From positions 1 to 64,000 of the forward strand of contig JABWBQ010000005.1 of NCBI GenBank assembly GCA_013360395.1: a DNA stretch of 64,000 nt, read 5' to 3'. Made by a program: the position numbers and the translations under genes. The notes beneath the pieces are model-generated. The model was not told the DNA's origin. It saw only the letters and a program-made list of their open reading frames with translations, and did not search any database. The DNA is from Flavobacteriales bacterium (GTDB lineage Bacteria; Bacteroidota; Bacteroidia; Flavobacteriales_F; PHOS-HE28). Of the stretch, positions 34,801 through 41,932 are shown piece after piece (position 1 is the first letter of the stretch; each line of letters begins with the position of its first letter).

Positions 34801-35055
34801 GGCAACCGCACCATCGGCGCGTCGGCCCTGGGCGGCATGCTCGTGGGCACCGTGCTCGGCGTGCTGGTGATCCCCGGCCTCTATTACGTGTTCGCCCGCA
34901 TGATCGAGGGCCGCAAGCTGCTGAGCGATGAACGCGACGAACCCGTGTCCGAGCAGTTCGTGCGACGCGCCCACGAGGCCAGCGAGGCCAAGGAGACGAT
35001 CCGCACGCTGGTGGCCCGGGTGAACGACCTCTTGAAACGCAGGAAGGAACCATGA
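31813..35055 (+). CDS. RND efflux pump, HAE1 type
   Basis: A 1080-aa protein of the usual AcrB length, with two sets of six membrane helices and large periplasmic loops. It begins MFRNFIQRPVLAIVISVLIL. The TM4 proton-relay region reads GIVVDNAIVVVEAV (Asp-Asn instead of AcrB's Asp-Asp) and the TM10-equivalent reads LLGKNAVLIVEFA with the conserved lysine. Other marks are PEIAPTTVNIFIAYPGAS and GFIPSEDQGTIYAIVQ. It would export hydrophobic compounds across the envelope with the adaptor and the channel encoded at 35052, whose start overlaps its stop (ATGA). Confidence 0.9.
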   Translation: MFRNFIQRPVLAIVISVLILFVGGLAMEQLPTAQFPEIAPTTVNIFIAYPGASADVLTKSTIIQLETAINGVQGMRYIASDATSAGEGTIRVIFEPGTDPNEAVVRVKTRVDQVMPNLPVLVQREGVVITPVQPSMLMYVNLYGDGADADELFLYNYAYTQLIPEIQRIPGVAQAQILGSRKYAMRVWLKPDRMRAYNISAEEVMKAMEEQSLIARPGRLGQSSGIDAQALEYVLIYQGQFNEPEQYRNIIIRANEEGEAIKLRDIAEVELGSEFFDIYSNLDGRPSASIVLKQTLGSNATEVIARVKETLKEQSALMPPGIDYKVSYDVSTFLDASIEQVLHTLRDAFLLVALVVFLFLGDWRSTLIPIIAVPVSLIGAFFVMQLFGLSINLITLFALVLAIGIVVDNAIVVVEAVHARMEQKHLSPYAAVKEVMNEIGGAIIAITLVMVSVFIPISFMTGPVGVFYRQFSITMAGSIVISAVVALTLTPVLCAMLLKPHAAGRPRRSVIDRFIAWFNAAFERLTGRYVAVLNRIVMRRVLTFGALAGFCAAIWLTNEVLPAGFIPSEDQGTIYAIVQTPPGSTLETTNEVARDLQKICEEIPEVASVSSLAGYEIMTEGRGSNAGTCLIDLKPWDERSKSVHEVMEELEERTRDLGAVIEFFEPPAVPGFGSSAGFSLRMLDKTNGTDYHEFERINNEFMAALAKRKELTGLFTFYAANFPQYEMIIDNDLAMQKGVSIGKAVENLNILIGSTYEQGFIRFGRFFKVYTQAAPEYRRYPSDLTGLFVKNEAGEMVPYSAFMRFEKRLGPNEITRYNMYNSATIRGLPVEGYTSGDAIRAIQEVARETLPRGYDIAWEGLSYDEARRGNEAVWIFIVVLVFVYLVLAAQYESFVLPLVVILSLPVGVLGSFLLLKAMGLANDVYAQIGIIMLIGLLGKNAVLIVEFAVQRQRAGVSVLEATIEGSRARFRPILMTSFAFVAGLVPLVVATGAGAIGNRTIGASALGGMLVGTVLGVLVIPGLYYVFARMIEGRKLLSDERDEPVSEQFVRRAHEASEAKETIRTLVARVNDLLKRRKEP

Positions 35056-36569
35056 GAACGATGCGGAACGGATGCGGCGGGAAGTGGTCCCGCCGCCGCA
35101 GGGGATCACGAAAGGGGGAACGTGCGCACATCCGCGCCGGGTCCGGCGCATCCGGGTCCCTGCTGCCGGTCGCGCTCCTGCTGGCGGCCGCTCTTTCCGC
35201 CTGCGTACCCGCTCTGAAGGTGCGGGAGGCACGCACGGCCCTGCCCGCCACCTACGCAGGCACCGCGGACAGTACCGACGCGGCCGACCTGCCCTGGCGC
35301 CAGTTCCACGCCGACCCCGCGTTGCGCGCGCTGATCGACAGTGCCCTGGCCAACAACCAGGAGCTGAACATCATGGCCCAGGAGATCGAAGCGGCGAAGG
35401 CGGAGGTTCGTGCGCGGAAGGGGGAGTACCTGCCCGGTGTGGGTGTCGCCGTCGGGGCCGGGGTGGAGAAGGTGGGCGCCTACACGCGCAACGGTGCGGT
35501 GGAGGAGCAGCTTGAGGTGAAGGAACACACGGCCTTCCCCGAGCCGCTGTCCGACCTCATCATCGGCGCAAGGGCCTCCTGGGAGCTGGACATCTGGAAG
35601 AAGCTGCGCAACGCGAAGAAAGCGGCGGCCCTGCGTTACCTGGGCACCGTGGAGGGCAGGAACTTCATGGTGACCAATCTGGTGGCCGAGATCGCGGGCA
35701 GTTACTACGAGCTGATGGCGCTGGACAACCAGTTGGGGATCCTGCGCGACAACATCGCCATCCAGGAGGATGCGCTCGGTATCGTGAGGCTCGAGAAACA
35801 GGCGGCCAAGGCCACCGAGCTGGCGGTGCGCCGCTTCGAGGCCGAGGTGCTGAAGAACCGCAGCAAGTTGTTCGACATCCAGCAGCGCATCACCGAGACC
35901 GAGAACCGGATCAACTTCCTGGTGGGGCGTTATCCCGGCCCGGTCGCGCGCGCGTCCGGGACGTTCGCGGCCTTGACGGCCGACAGCCTGCCCACCGGGG
36001 TGCCGGCGCAGTTGCTGGAACGCCGGACGGACATCCGCCGCGCCGCGCTGGAACTGGAGGCGGCCAAGCTGGACGTGAGGTCGGCGAAGGCGGCCTTCTA
36101 CCCTTCGTTGGACATCACGGCCGGTGTGGGCTTGAACGCGTTCGACCCCGCGCTGCTCCTGGAGGCACCGGCATCGCTGCTGTACGGTGTCGCGGGGGAT
36201 CTGGTGGCGCCGCTGGTGAACCGTAACGCGATCAAGGCCGCCTACATCGGCGCCTCGGCAAAGCAGATGCAGGCCGTGTACGGCTACGAGCAGACCGTGC
36301 TCAACGCGTATGTGGAAGTGTTGAACCGGCTGTCGGACATCCGGAACCTGCGCAGGAGCTATGCATTGCAGCAGCAACAGGTGCAGGCCCTGTCGAGCTC
36401 CATCACCATCTCCAACAACCTCTTTCGCAGCGCCCGCGCCGACTACATGGAGGTGCTGCTCACCCAGCGCGATGCGCTCGAGTCGCGCTTTGAATTGGTG
36501 GAGACGCACAAGCGCCAGCTCAATGCCCGCGTGGAGCTCTACCGGGCGCTGGGCGGGGGGTGGAAGTAG
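35052..36569 (+). CDS. outer-membrane efflux lipoprotein, TolC/NodT type
   Basis: A 505-aa protein, translation-coupled by the ATGA overlap with the pump. A basic N-terminus precedes a hydrophobic segment and lipobox (LLAAALSACVPALKV), as in NodT-family lipoproteins. Two coiled-coil repeats, each with an alpha-helical hairpin typical of TolC channels, occupy about residues 95-285 and 310-500; marks include WELDIWKKLRNAKKAA, LVAEIAGSYYELMALDNQL and ARADYMEVLLTQRDALE. It forms the outer-membrane duct of the pump. The start at 35052 is the longest frame; a shorter start before the lipobox is possible. Confidence 0.9.
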   Translation: MRTMRNGCGGKWSRRRRGSRKGERAHIRAGSGASGSLLPVALLLAAALSACVPALKVREARTALPATYAGTADSTDAADLPWRQFHADPALRALIDSALANNQELNIMAQEIEAAKAEVRARKGEYLPGVGVAVGAGVEKVGAYTRNGAVEEQLEVKEHTAFPEPLSDLIIGARASWELDIWKKLRNAKKAAALRYLGTVEGRNFMVTNLVAEIAGSYYELMALDNQLGILRDNIAIQEDALGIVRLEKQAAKATELAVRRFEAEVLKNRSKLFDIQQRITETENRINFLVGRYPGPVARASGTFAALTADSLPTGVPAQLLERRTDIRRAALELEAAKLDVRSAKAAFYPSLDITAGVGLNAFDPALLLEAPASLLYGVAGDLVAPLVNRNAIKAAYIGASAKQMQAVYGYEQTVLNAYVEVLNRLSDIRNLRRSYALQQQQVQALSSSITISNNLFRSARADYMEVLLTQRDALESRFELVETHKRQLNARVELYRALGGGWK

Positions 36570-36590
36570 GCCGTGGGCGCCCCATGCGGC

Positions 36591-37553
36591 TCACGGCACC
36601 GTGATCACCACGCTCCCCACCTTGTGCCAGCTCTCGGCCAGTGCATGGGCCTCCTGGATCCGTTCCAGCGGGAACGTGCGGTCGATCACCGGGCGGATAT
36701 GCTTCTGCTCCCAGAGCGAGGCGAAATGCTGCATGTGCGCTGCCGTCCCGCTCGCGGTGCCGGTGATCACCTTCACCCTCTTGCCGCCCTTGCTACTGAA
36801 CGCGCGCTTGAGCATGTCAGCCGGCAGATCGGAGCCGAGGATCAGCGTTCCACCATCCTTCACCAGGGCGATGCTCTGTGCGAAGGATAGTTTGCCCACG
36901 GTCTCGAAGACCACATCGAAACCATTGCGGTGGGCGCTGAGGTCGTCCTTGGTGTAGTCCAGCACCTGGGTGGCGCCCAACGAACGCACCAGCTCCACGT
37001 TGCGTGTGCTGCACACGCCGGTCACTTCCGCGCCAAGCTGTCGCGCCAACTGCACGGCCGCACTGCCCACCGCACCGCTGGCGCCATACACCAGCACGCG
37101 TTGCCCCGCGATCATACCGGCCTTGCCCAGGAAGTCCATGGCGGTACTGAAGCCGAAGGGAATGGCGGCGGCATCGGCGTAGGCCATGCCCGCAGGCATC
37201 GGAGCGAAGGCGCCGTTCTCCGGCAGGGCGATGTATTCGGCGTGCGCACCCAGCTTCATCACGCTCGTCCAACCGAAGAGGCGATCGCCCTGCCTGTATC
37301 GGGTCACCGCTGACCCGATCTCCACCACTTCACCGGCGAAGACCACCCCCAGGATGGCCCGCCGGGGTTTGATCGGGCCGAAGACCAGGCGCACGAACCA
37401 CGGATCGGCGCGCCGCAGCCGCCAGTCCGCCGCGTTCACCGCCGAGGCATGGATGCGGATGAGCAGTTCGTTGCTTTTCGGGGTCGGCGTGGGCACCTCG
37501 GCGATGCGGATCACTTCCGGACCTCCGTAAGCGGTTGCGAGGGCGGCTTTCAT
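36591..37553 (-). CDS. NAD(P)-dependent quinone-reductase-like oxidoreductase
   Basis: About 320 aa, started at the ATG ending at 37553 (MKAALATAYGGPEVIRIAEV), a typical MDR start. The zinc-lacking quinone reductase layout is clear: LLIRIHASAVNAADWRLRR, GVVFAGEVVEIGSAVTRY, QRVLVYGASGAVGSAAVQLA (NADPH-binding glycine motif) and a C-terminal DRTFPLERIQEAHALAES. No structural-zinc cysteines are present. It reduces quinones or enones in the cytoplasm. It converges with the efflux operon, only 21 bp from the channel gene's stop. Confidence 0.85.
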   Translation of the reverse strand: MKAALATAYGGPEVIRIAEVPTPTPKSNELLIRIHASAVNAADWRLRRADPWFVRLVFGPIKPRRAILGVVFAGEVVEIGSAVTRYRQGDRLFGWTSVMKLGAHAEYIALPENGAFAPMPAGMAYADAAAIPFGFSTAMDFLGKAGMIAGQRVLVYGASGAVGSAAVQLARQLGAEVTGVCSTRNVELVRSLGATQVLDYTKDDLSAHRNGFDVVFETVGKLSFAQSIALVKDGGTLILGSDLPADMLKRAFSSKGGKRVKVITGTASGTAAHMQHFASLWEQKHIRPVIDRTFPLERIQEAHALAESWHKVGSVVITVP

Positions 37554-37648
37554 GCGGGCAAAGCTCCGGGGGACCCGCGCGACCGGCACGACCGTTGGTG
37601 GAAAAAGGTCATCCGTTCGTCACCGGGTGGCCGCGAGGGTGCGGACTG

Positions 37649-38308
37649 CTACCGCACCGCCTCCAGGAAAGCCTGCCGCTCCTCGGTGCGTTGGAAGCGT
37701 CCGCCGAAGTGGCTGGTGGTGGTGGCGCTGTGCGTGTCCTCCACGCCGCGCGCGGCCACGCAGAGGTGGTCGGCGGTGATGTGCACCGCCACGTCGTCGG
37801 TGCCGAGCACCTCCTTCAGGCTCTGCGCGATCTGCACGGTGAGGCGCTCCTGGACCTGCGGCCGACGCGCGTGGTATTGCACGAGGCGGTTCAACTTGGA
37901 GAGGCCCACCACCTTGTCCTTGGGGAAGTAGGCCACGTGCGCCCTGCCGATGATGGGCAGGAAGTGATGCTCGCAGCAGGAGTACAGGCTGATGTTCTTC
38001 TCCACCAGCATCTCCCGGTAGCCGTAGTCGTTGGGGAAGGTGGTGATGGTGGGGAAGTTCCGTTCGTCGAGGCCGGTGAAGAGCTCCTTCACGAACATCT
38101 TGGCCACGCGCTTCGGCGTGTCGCGCAGGCTCGCGTCGTTCAGGTCGAGGCCCAGGGTTTCCATGATCTTGCCGAAGTGGTGCCGGATGGCCGCCATCTT
38201 CTCCTCGTCGGTGTCATGGTCGTGTACCGGATGAAGCACCGGGTTGGACCGTGCTTCGGTGTGGGTCGCGCGTTTGGCTGCGTTCCCATTGAGTAGTTCC
38301 TTCTCCAT
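37649..38308 (-). CDS. folE: GTP cyclohydrolase I
   Basis: A 219-aa protein of normal FolE size. Diagnostic blocks are present: TPKRVAKMFVKELFTGL, NISLYSCCEHHFLPIIGRAHVAYFP with the zinc Cys/His set, KVVGLSKLNRLVQYHARRPQ, ERLTVQIAQSL and TADHLCVAARGVEDTHSATTTS with the third zinc cysteine. It converts GTP to 7,8-dihydroneopterin triphosphate for folate or pterin synthesis. Its start overlaps the stop of the upstream flavin reductase gene by one base (TGATG at 38306-38310), suggesting translational coupling. Confidence 0.93.
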   Translation of the reverse strand: MEKELLNGNAAKRATHTEARSNPVLHPVHDHDTDEEKMAAIRHHFGKIMETLGLDLNDASLRDTPKRVAKMFVKELFTGLDERNFPTITTFPNDYGYREMLVEKNISLYSCCEHHFLPIIGRAHVAYFPKDKVVGLSKLNRLVQYHARRPQVQERLTVQIAQSLKEVLGTDDVAVHITADHLCVAARGVEDTHSATTTSHFGGRFQRTEERQAFLEAVR

Positions 38309-38973
38309 CAGAATTGCACGTCGATCAGTTCAGCATCGGCGCCCAGTTCAAGCAAGGCGTTCTTCACGGCCAGTACGAATCCTTCCGGTCCGCAGGTATA
38401 GAAGGGTTGTTGGAAGTCACGGATGTGCGTACGCAGGAAGTCCGCATTCACCGCGCCATGCAGGAAGCCGGGTGCATCCTCCTGACTGAGCACACCGTGG
38501 AAATCGCGGCCCAGCATCGCACTGAACTCATTCACCAGGAAGGCATCGGCCTTTGTCCTGTTGAAGTGGAAGAGCGCATTGCCGGCCAGCTTCTTCTCCA
38601 CCTGCAGTTGCCGCAGCACGGCGATGAAGGGCGTGACACCCGTGCCGCCCGCGATGAACACGCCGGGACCCTTCAGCGCCACGGTATCGAAAGGGTCGCT
38701 GATCAGCACCGTATCGCCCGCCTTCAGCGAGGCCACCTGCTCGGTGATGCCGTGATGCTCCGGATAGCACTTGATGGTGAGCTCCAGGTGCGGGTCGGTG
38801 GCGAGGCCGGTGAAGGTGAAAGCGGAGACCTTCTCCTCCAGCCCGGGTCGCGGCAGCTTGAAGTCGATGGCCTGACCAGCGGTGAACGCATATCCGGCCG
38901 GTCGATCCAACGTGAGGCGTACCACGTTGTGGTTGAGCGCCTCCGAATTCTTCAGGTGGACCGCGTGTTCCAT
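38308..38973 (-). CDS. FAD/NAD(P)-binding ferredoxin-reductase-type oxidoreductase
   Basis: A 221-aa protein, FAD-binding in the first half (HNVVRLTLDRPAGYAFTAGQ, KVSAFTFTGL) and NAD(P)-binding in the second (GVFIAGGTGVTPFIAVLRQL, FYTCGPEGFVLAVKNALLEL). It is a two-domain flavin reductase of the ferredoxin-NADP reductase superfamily, moving electrons from NADPH to an unknown acceptor. It has no [2Fe-2S] domain. It directly precedes folE in the same operon with a one-base overlap. Confidence 0.85.
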   Translation of the reverse strand: MEHAVHLKNSEALNHNVVRLTLDRPAGYAFTAGQAIDFKLPRPGLEEKVSAFTFTGLATDPHLELTIKCYPEHHGITEQVASLKAGDTVLISDPFDTVALKGPGVFIAGGTGVTPFIAVLRQLQVEKKLAGNALFHFNRTKADAFLVNEFSAMLGRDFHGVLSQEDAPGFLHGAVNADFLRTHIRDFQQPFYTCGPEGFVLAVKNALLELGADAELIDVQF

Positions 38974-39019
38974 GTGCGTGTGTGTTCGTTGTTACCGGTC
39001 GTTCGGTACGGCGGCACCA

Positions 39020-39409
39020 TCAGGCCGCGCCCTGCGTGATCCCGCTCAGTCGTGCGAGCACATACGCGCCCACCGCCATCACCAGGTCGCGCACGGCCAC
39101 ATCCAGGTGGTGACCGCTGAACAGCAGCACAAGCGCGATGGCCGCGAGCCAGCCCGCGACCACGTATGCCCCGACCTGCGGACGGACCAGCACCAGGATC
39201 CCGGCCACGATCTCGATCACGCCCACCACCATCATGAAAGTGGCAGGGGCGAAGGGTAACATGCCGGCCAGGCCGGTGGGCACGTAGTCGCTCCAGGTGG
39301 TGAGCAGGTTGAGGAACTTGTCGGCGCCAGCGGCGATGGGCACGATGCCGTAGCCGTAGCGGAGCAGGGTCTGAAGGTTGCGGATCTCGAGTTGGGCAGC
39401 GGTGTTCAT
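39020..39409 (-). CDS. DoxX-like membrane protein
   Basis: A 129-aa hydrophobic protein with four predicted membrane helices: LQTLLRYGYGIVPIAAGADK, LPFAPATFMMVVGVIEIVAG, YVVAGWLAAIALVLLFS and AVRDLVMAVGAYVLARL. The layout, including the GADKF motif after the first helix, fits small DoxX/DUF-type quinone-linked membrane proteins. It lies on the same strand just upstream of the flavin reductase-folE pair, 46 bp away, and is divergent from the ECF sigma gene. Confidence 0.75.
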   Translation of the reverse strand: MNTAAQLEIRNLQTLLRYGYGIVPIAAGADKFLNLLTTWSDYVPTGLAGMLPFAPATFMMVVGVIEIVAGILVLVRPQVGAYVVAGWLAAIALVLLFSGHHLDVAVRDLVMAVGAYVLARLSGITQGAA

Positions 39410-39681
39410 GGTGTGTGGTCGTGTTGTGGGCGTTGGATGACCCGCACCGCCTTCGCGTTACAACGATCGCCGACCTCACTGGAAATGGGTACGTGGGTGA
39501 TCCGGCGCCGGAGCGGATCCCTTCGCTCCCGTTCACCCTATTACTCTCGCACCCTCATACCCTTCCTTCCAAGCACCGGGGAAACCGCCAGGATCCCTGA
39601 TGCCGACCGGACTTCCGCGGCGTTGTAACTTTTCCCCGTGCCGGGCATCCAACGGGTGAACAAGCCCCATCCGCATCCACG

Positions 39682-40347
39682 ATGTACGCCGTCAAACTCG
39701 CCTCCGAAGGACCCGCCCAGCTTACCGACCAGCAGGTGGTGGCCCGTGTGCTGCAAGGGGAAAAAGGGTTGTACGAGATCCTGATGCGCCGGTACAACCA
39801 GCGGCTGTACCGCGCCGTGCGCGGCTACCTCACCGATGCCGACGACGTGCAGGACGTGATGCAGGACACCTACGTGAAGGCCTACGAGAAGCTGTTCCAG
39901 TACCGGCACGAGGCCGCCTTCAGCACCTGGCTGATCCGCATCGGCATCAATGAGGCGTTGCAACGGCTCAAGCGCATTCGCTCCGCGCGGAAACATTTCG
40001 ACCCCGATGTGCGCACCGAGGGCCTCATCCAATTGCCCGACACCCCCATGACCGGTCCCGAGGAACGAACGATCCAACAGGAGGAGCGCGCGATGCTGGA
40101 ACGCGCCATCGCGCGGCTGCCGGAGACCTACCGCGTGGTGTACCTGCTGCGCGAGGTGGAAGGGCTCGACGTGGCCGAGGTGGCCGAAGCGCTGGCCATC
40201 AGCGAGAGCAACGTGAAAGTGCGCGCACACCGGGCGAAGGCGATGCTGAAGGACGCCCTGCTCGCCATGCAGCCACACCGCGACGCATACATCTTCGGCA
40301 ACGCGCATTGCGATGCCATGGTGGCCGCCGTGATGGCCCGGATCTGA
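39682..40347 (+). CDS. RNA polymerase sigma factor, ECF type
   Basis: A 221-aa protein with sigma region 2 (LYEILMRRYNQRLYRAVRGY, DADDVQDVMQDTYVKAYEKL, AFSTWLIRIGINEALQRLKR) and region 4 (ERAIARLPETYRVVYLLREV, LAISESNVKVRAHRAKAMLK). The length and absence of region 3 fit the ECF group. It is divergent from the DoxX gene, and the two may share control, which would be a normal arrangement for an ECF sigma and its membrane target. No anti-sigma factor is visible in the window. Confidence 0.9.
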   Translation: MYAVKLASEGPAQLTDQQVVARVLQGEKGLYEILMRRYNQRLYRAVRGYLTDADDVQDVMQDTYVKAYEKLFQYRHEAAFSTWLIRIGINEALQRLKRIRSARKHFDPDVRTEGLIQLPDTPMTGPEERTIQQEERAMLERAIARLPETYRVVYLLREVEGLDVAEVAEALAISESNVKVRAHRAKAMLKDALLAMQPHRDAYIFGNAHCDAMVAAVMARI

Positions 40348-40369
40348 GGCCAGGCACGTTGCCTCCGGC

Positions 40370-40377
40370 TACATTCG
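40370..40377 (+). promoter_or_regulatory. -7 promoter element (TACATTCG) of the DinB gene
   Basis: TACATTCG ends 4 nt before the ATG at 40382, giving a nearly leaderless mRNA if it is the functional -7 box. Confidence 0.35.
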
Positions 40378-40381
40378 TCGC

Positions 40382-40876
40382 ATGACCAACGGAGAGACCA
40401 TCGCAGCCGAGCTGCAACGTTACCAGGCTGCCACGCGCACCTTGCTGGAGCGCATCCCGGAGGACAAGCTCGCGTGGAAGCCCCACGAGAAGTCCATGGG
40501 CCTCGGCCGCCTCGGCATGCACGTGGCGGAGATCCCGCATTGGATCGTGAAGTCGTTCGAGCTGCCCGAGTTCGACTTCGTGGCCGCAGGCTATGCGCCC
40601 TACACACCCACGGCGCATGCCGAGATCCTCGCCCGCCTCGACGAGATCTGGCCCAAGGCGCAGGAATACTTGGCCAGAGCCACGGACGAACAACTGGCCG
40701 CGACCTGGACCATGCGGCGCGGTGAGCATGTGATCTGGTCCATGCCTCGCGGTGTGCTGGCCCGCCACCACATCAACCACCTGGTCCACCACCGCGGCCA
40801 GCTCAGCGTGTACCTGCGGCTGCTGGACGTTCCCATTCCCGAGCTCTTCGGGCCCACGGCCGATACGCGGCGCTGA
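40382..40876 (+). CDS. DinB family protein
   Basis: A 164-aa helical protein with the DinB layout: helix 1 AELQRYQAATRTLLERIPED, RLGMHVAEIPHW with the first metal histidine, and HHINHLVHHRGQLSVYLRLL with the H-x-x-x-H pair in the last helix. DinB folds bind a metal and in relatives catalyse thiol transfer to electrophiles such as xenobiotics; the substrate here is unknown. It follows the sigma gene on the same strand by 35 bp and could be under its control. Confidence 0.85.
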   Translation: MTNGETIAAELQRYQAATRTLLERIPEDKLAWKPHEKSMGLGRLGMHVAEIPHWIVKSFELPEFDFVAAGYAPYTPTAHAEILARLDEIWPKAQEYLARATDEQLAATWTMRRGEHVIWSMPRGVLARHHINHLVHHRGQLSVYLRLLDVPIPELFGPTADTRR

Positions 40877-40928
40877 CACGCGACAGCCGGGGATGCGCAC
40901 ACTGCGAGCCCTAGGCCCAATGGATCCT

Positions 40929-41786
40929 TCACGGCTTCCGCTTCCGGCGATCCACCTTGGGGGTCTCGCTGGAACGCAACGCCTTCTTGGCATTCAGCGC
41001 CGATACCACTTTCCTCCCGGTGCGCGCCTCCAGTTCCAGGCGAGCCACCTTGGCCACGTTGCCACCTTGCCGCGCGACTTCCTTGTTGTCGTCGAAGGTC
41101 TCGGGATCGGTGGCTTGTGAGATGTCCTTTGTCGATGCCTCCGCCAGCATGTTCAGGATCAGCTCCGTGTTGGTCATGTTGTCGCGCAGGCTCTCCTTCT
41201 TCAAGCCCTTCAACACCTTGTACTCCTTGGTGGTGTTCCCGCTCCACGCTTTGGTGATGATGTCCGTGAGCGTCGCGAAGTGCATGCCTTCTTTCATGCC
41301 GCGCCTTTTCCACTCGTCGGTGAGTTCCTTGCGGATCTCGATGCTCTTCAACCGTTGATTTATCCAATTCTCCGAGTAGCCCAGGCGCAGGTATTGCTCC
41401 AACGCGCGATCGATGGTCAGCTCCGGGTCCTGCATCTCATCGAGCCGCTCCGATGCCACTTGTGCCAACCAGATCTTGAAGGGTTCGGCCTTGGGTGAAG
41501 GGATGGACTGGATCAGGCGGAAGAGTTGTTCGGTATCGGCTACATCCGTGAGCCGGAGCTTGCCATCCTCAGCGGGTAATTTCAACTGTCCGATTTTTTC
41601 GGACAGTTGACTCCCCTCGCGCAGGAGCTTGGCCTTCAGGTCGTTCCAATACTTCCTCGGGCGCTCGTTGCCGGTGAGCGCGGCGATCACGTCGATGATG
41701 GAGAAATACCATTTCTCCTGCTCACCATCCCACACGGTGCGCACCTGCTTCTCCTCGAAGAGCTTGACGGCGTTCTTGTCGGTCAT
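40929..41786 (-). CDS. Bro-N domain protein (phage antirepressor-like)
   Basis: About 285 aa from the ATG ending at 41786 (MTDKNAVKLFEEKQVRTVWD). The N-terminus (WDGEQEKWYFSIIDVIAALT … KYWNDLKAKLL) is a BRO/antirepressor-type domain. The rest is helical and highly charged (ERLDEMQDPELTIDRALEQY, KEYKVLKGLKKESLRDNMTN) and ends RKRKP. Many bacterial Bro-N proteins are chromosomal and act in DNA binding or recombination, often with a damage response; the role here is unknown. A relation to prophage is possible, but no other phage genes flank it. Confidence 0.75.
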   Translation of the reverse strand: MTDKNAVKLFEEKQVRTVWDGEQEKWYFSIIDVIAALTGNERPRKYWNDLKAKLLREGSQLSEKIGQLKLPAEDGKLRLTDVADTEQLFRLIQSIPSPKAEPFKIWLAQVASERLDEMQDPELTIDRALEQYLRLGYSENWINQRLKSIEIRKELTDEWKRRGMKEGMHFATLTDIITKAWSGNTTKEYKVLKGLKKESLRDNMTNTELILNMLAEASTKDISQATDPETFDDNKEVARQGGNVAKVARLELEARTGRKVVSALNAKKALRSSETPKVDRRKRKP

Positions 41787-41932
41787 GGTATGGGCAATGT
41801 AACGCAGGGCGGGTAATGTTGCCGAGCCTATTCCCGGTCCGCAGCCCGGTTGTACGCACCGATCTTGCCGTCCTCGCGATACCTTTCCGAAGCCTCCTGT
41901 CGACCGGTCGCAGCAACCAGTTCCATGCCGCC

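Noticed and set aside
36571-36596. Short inverted repeat between the convergent channel and quinone-reductase genes as a bidirectional terminator
   Set aside because: Only about 8 bp with a mismatch and no T-run, so support is too weak to call.
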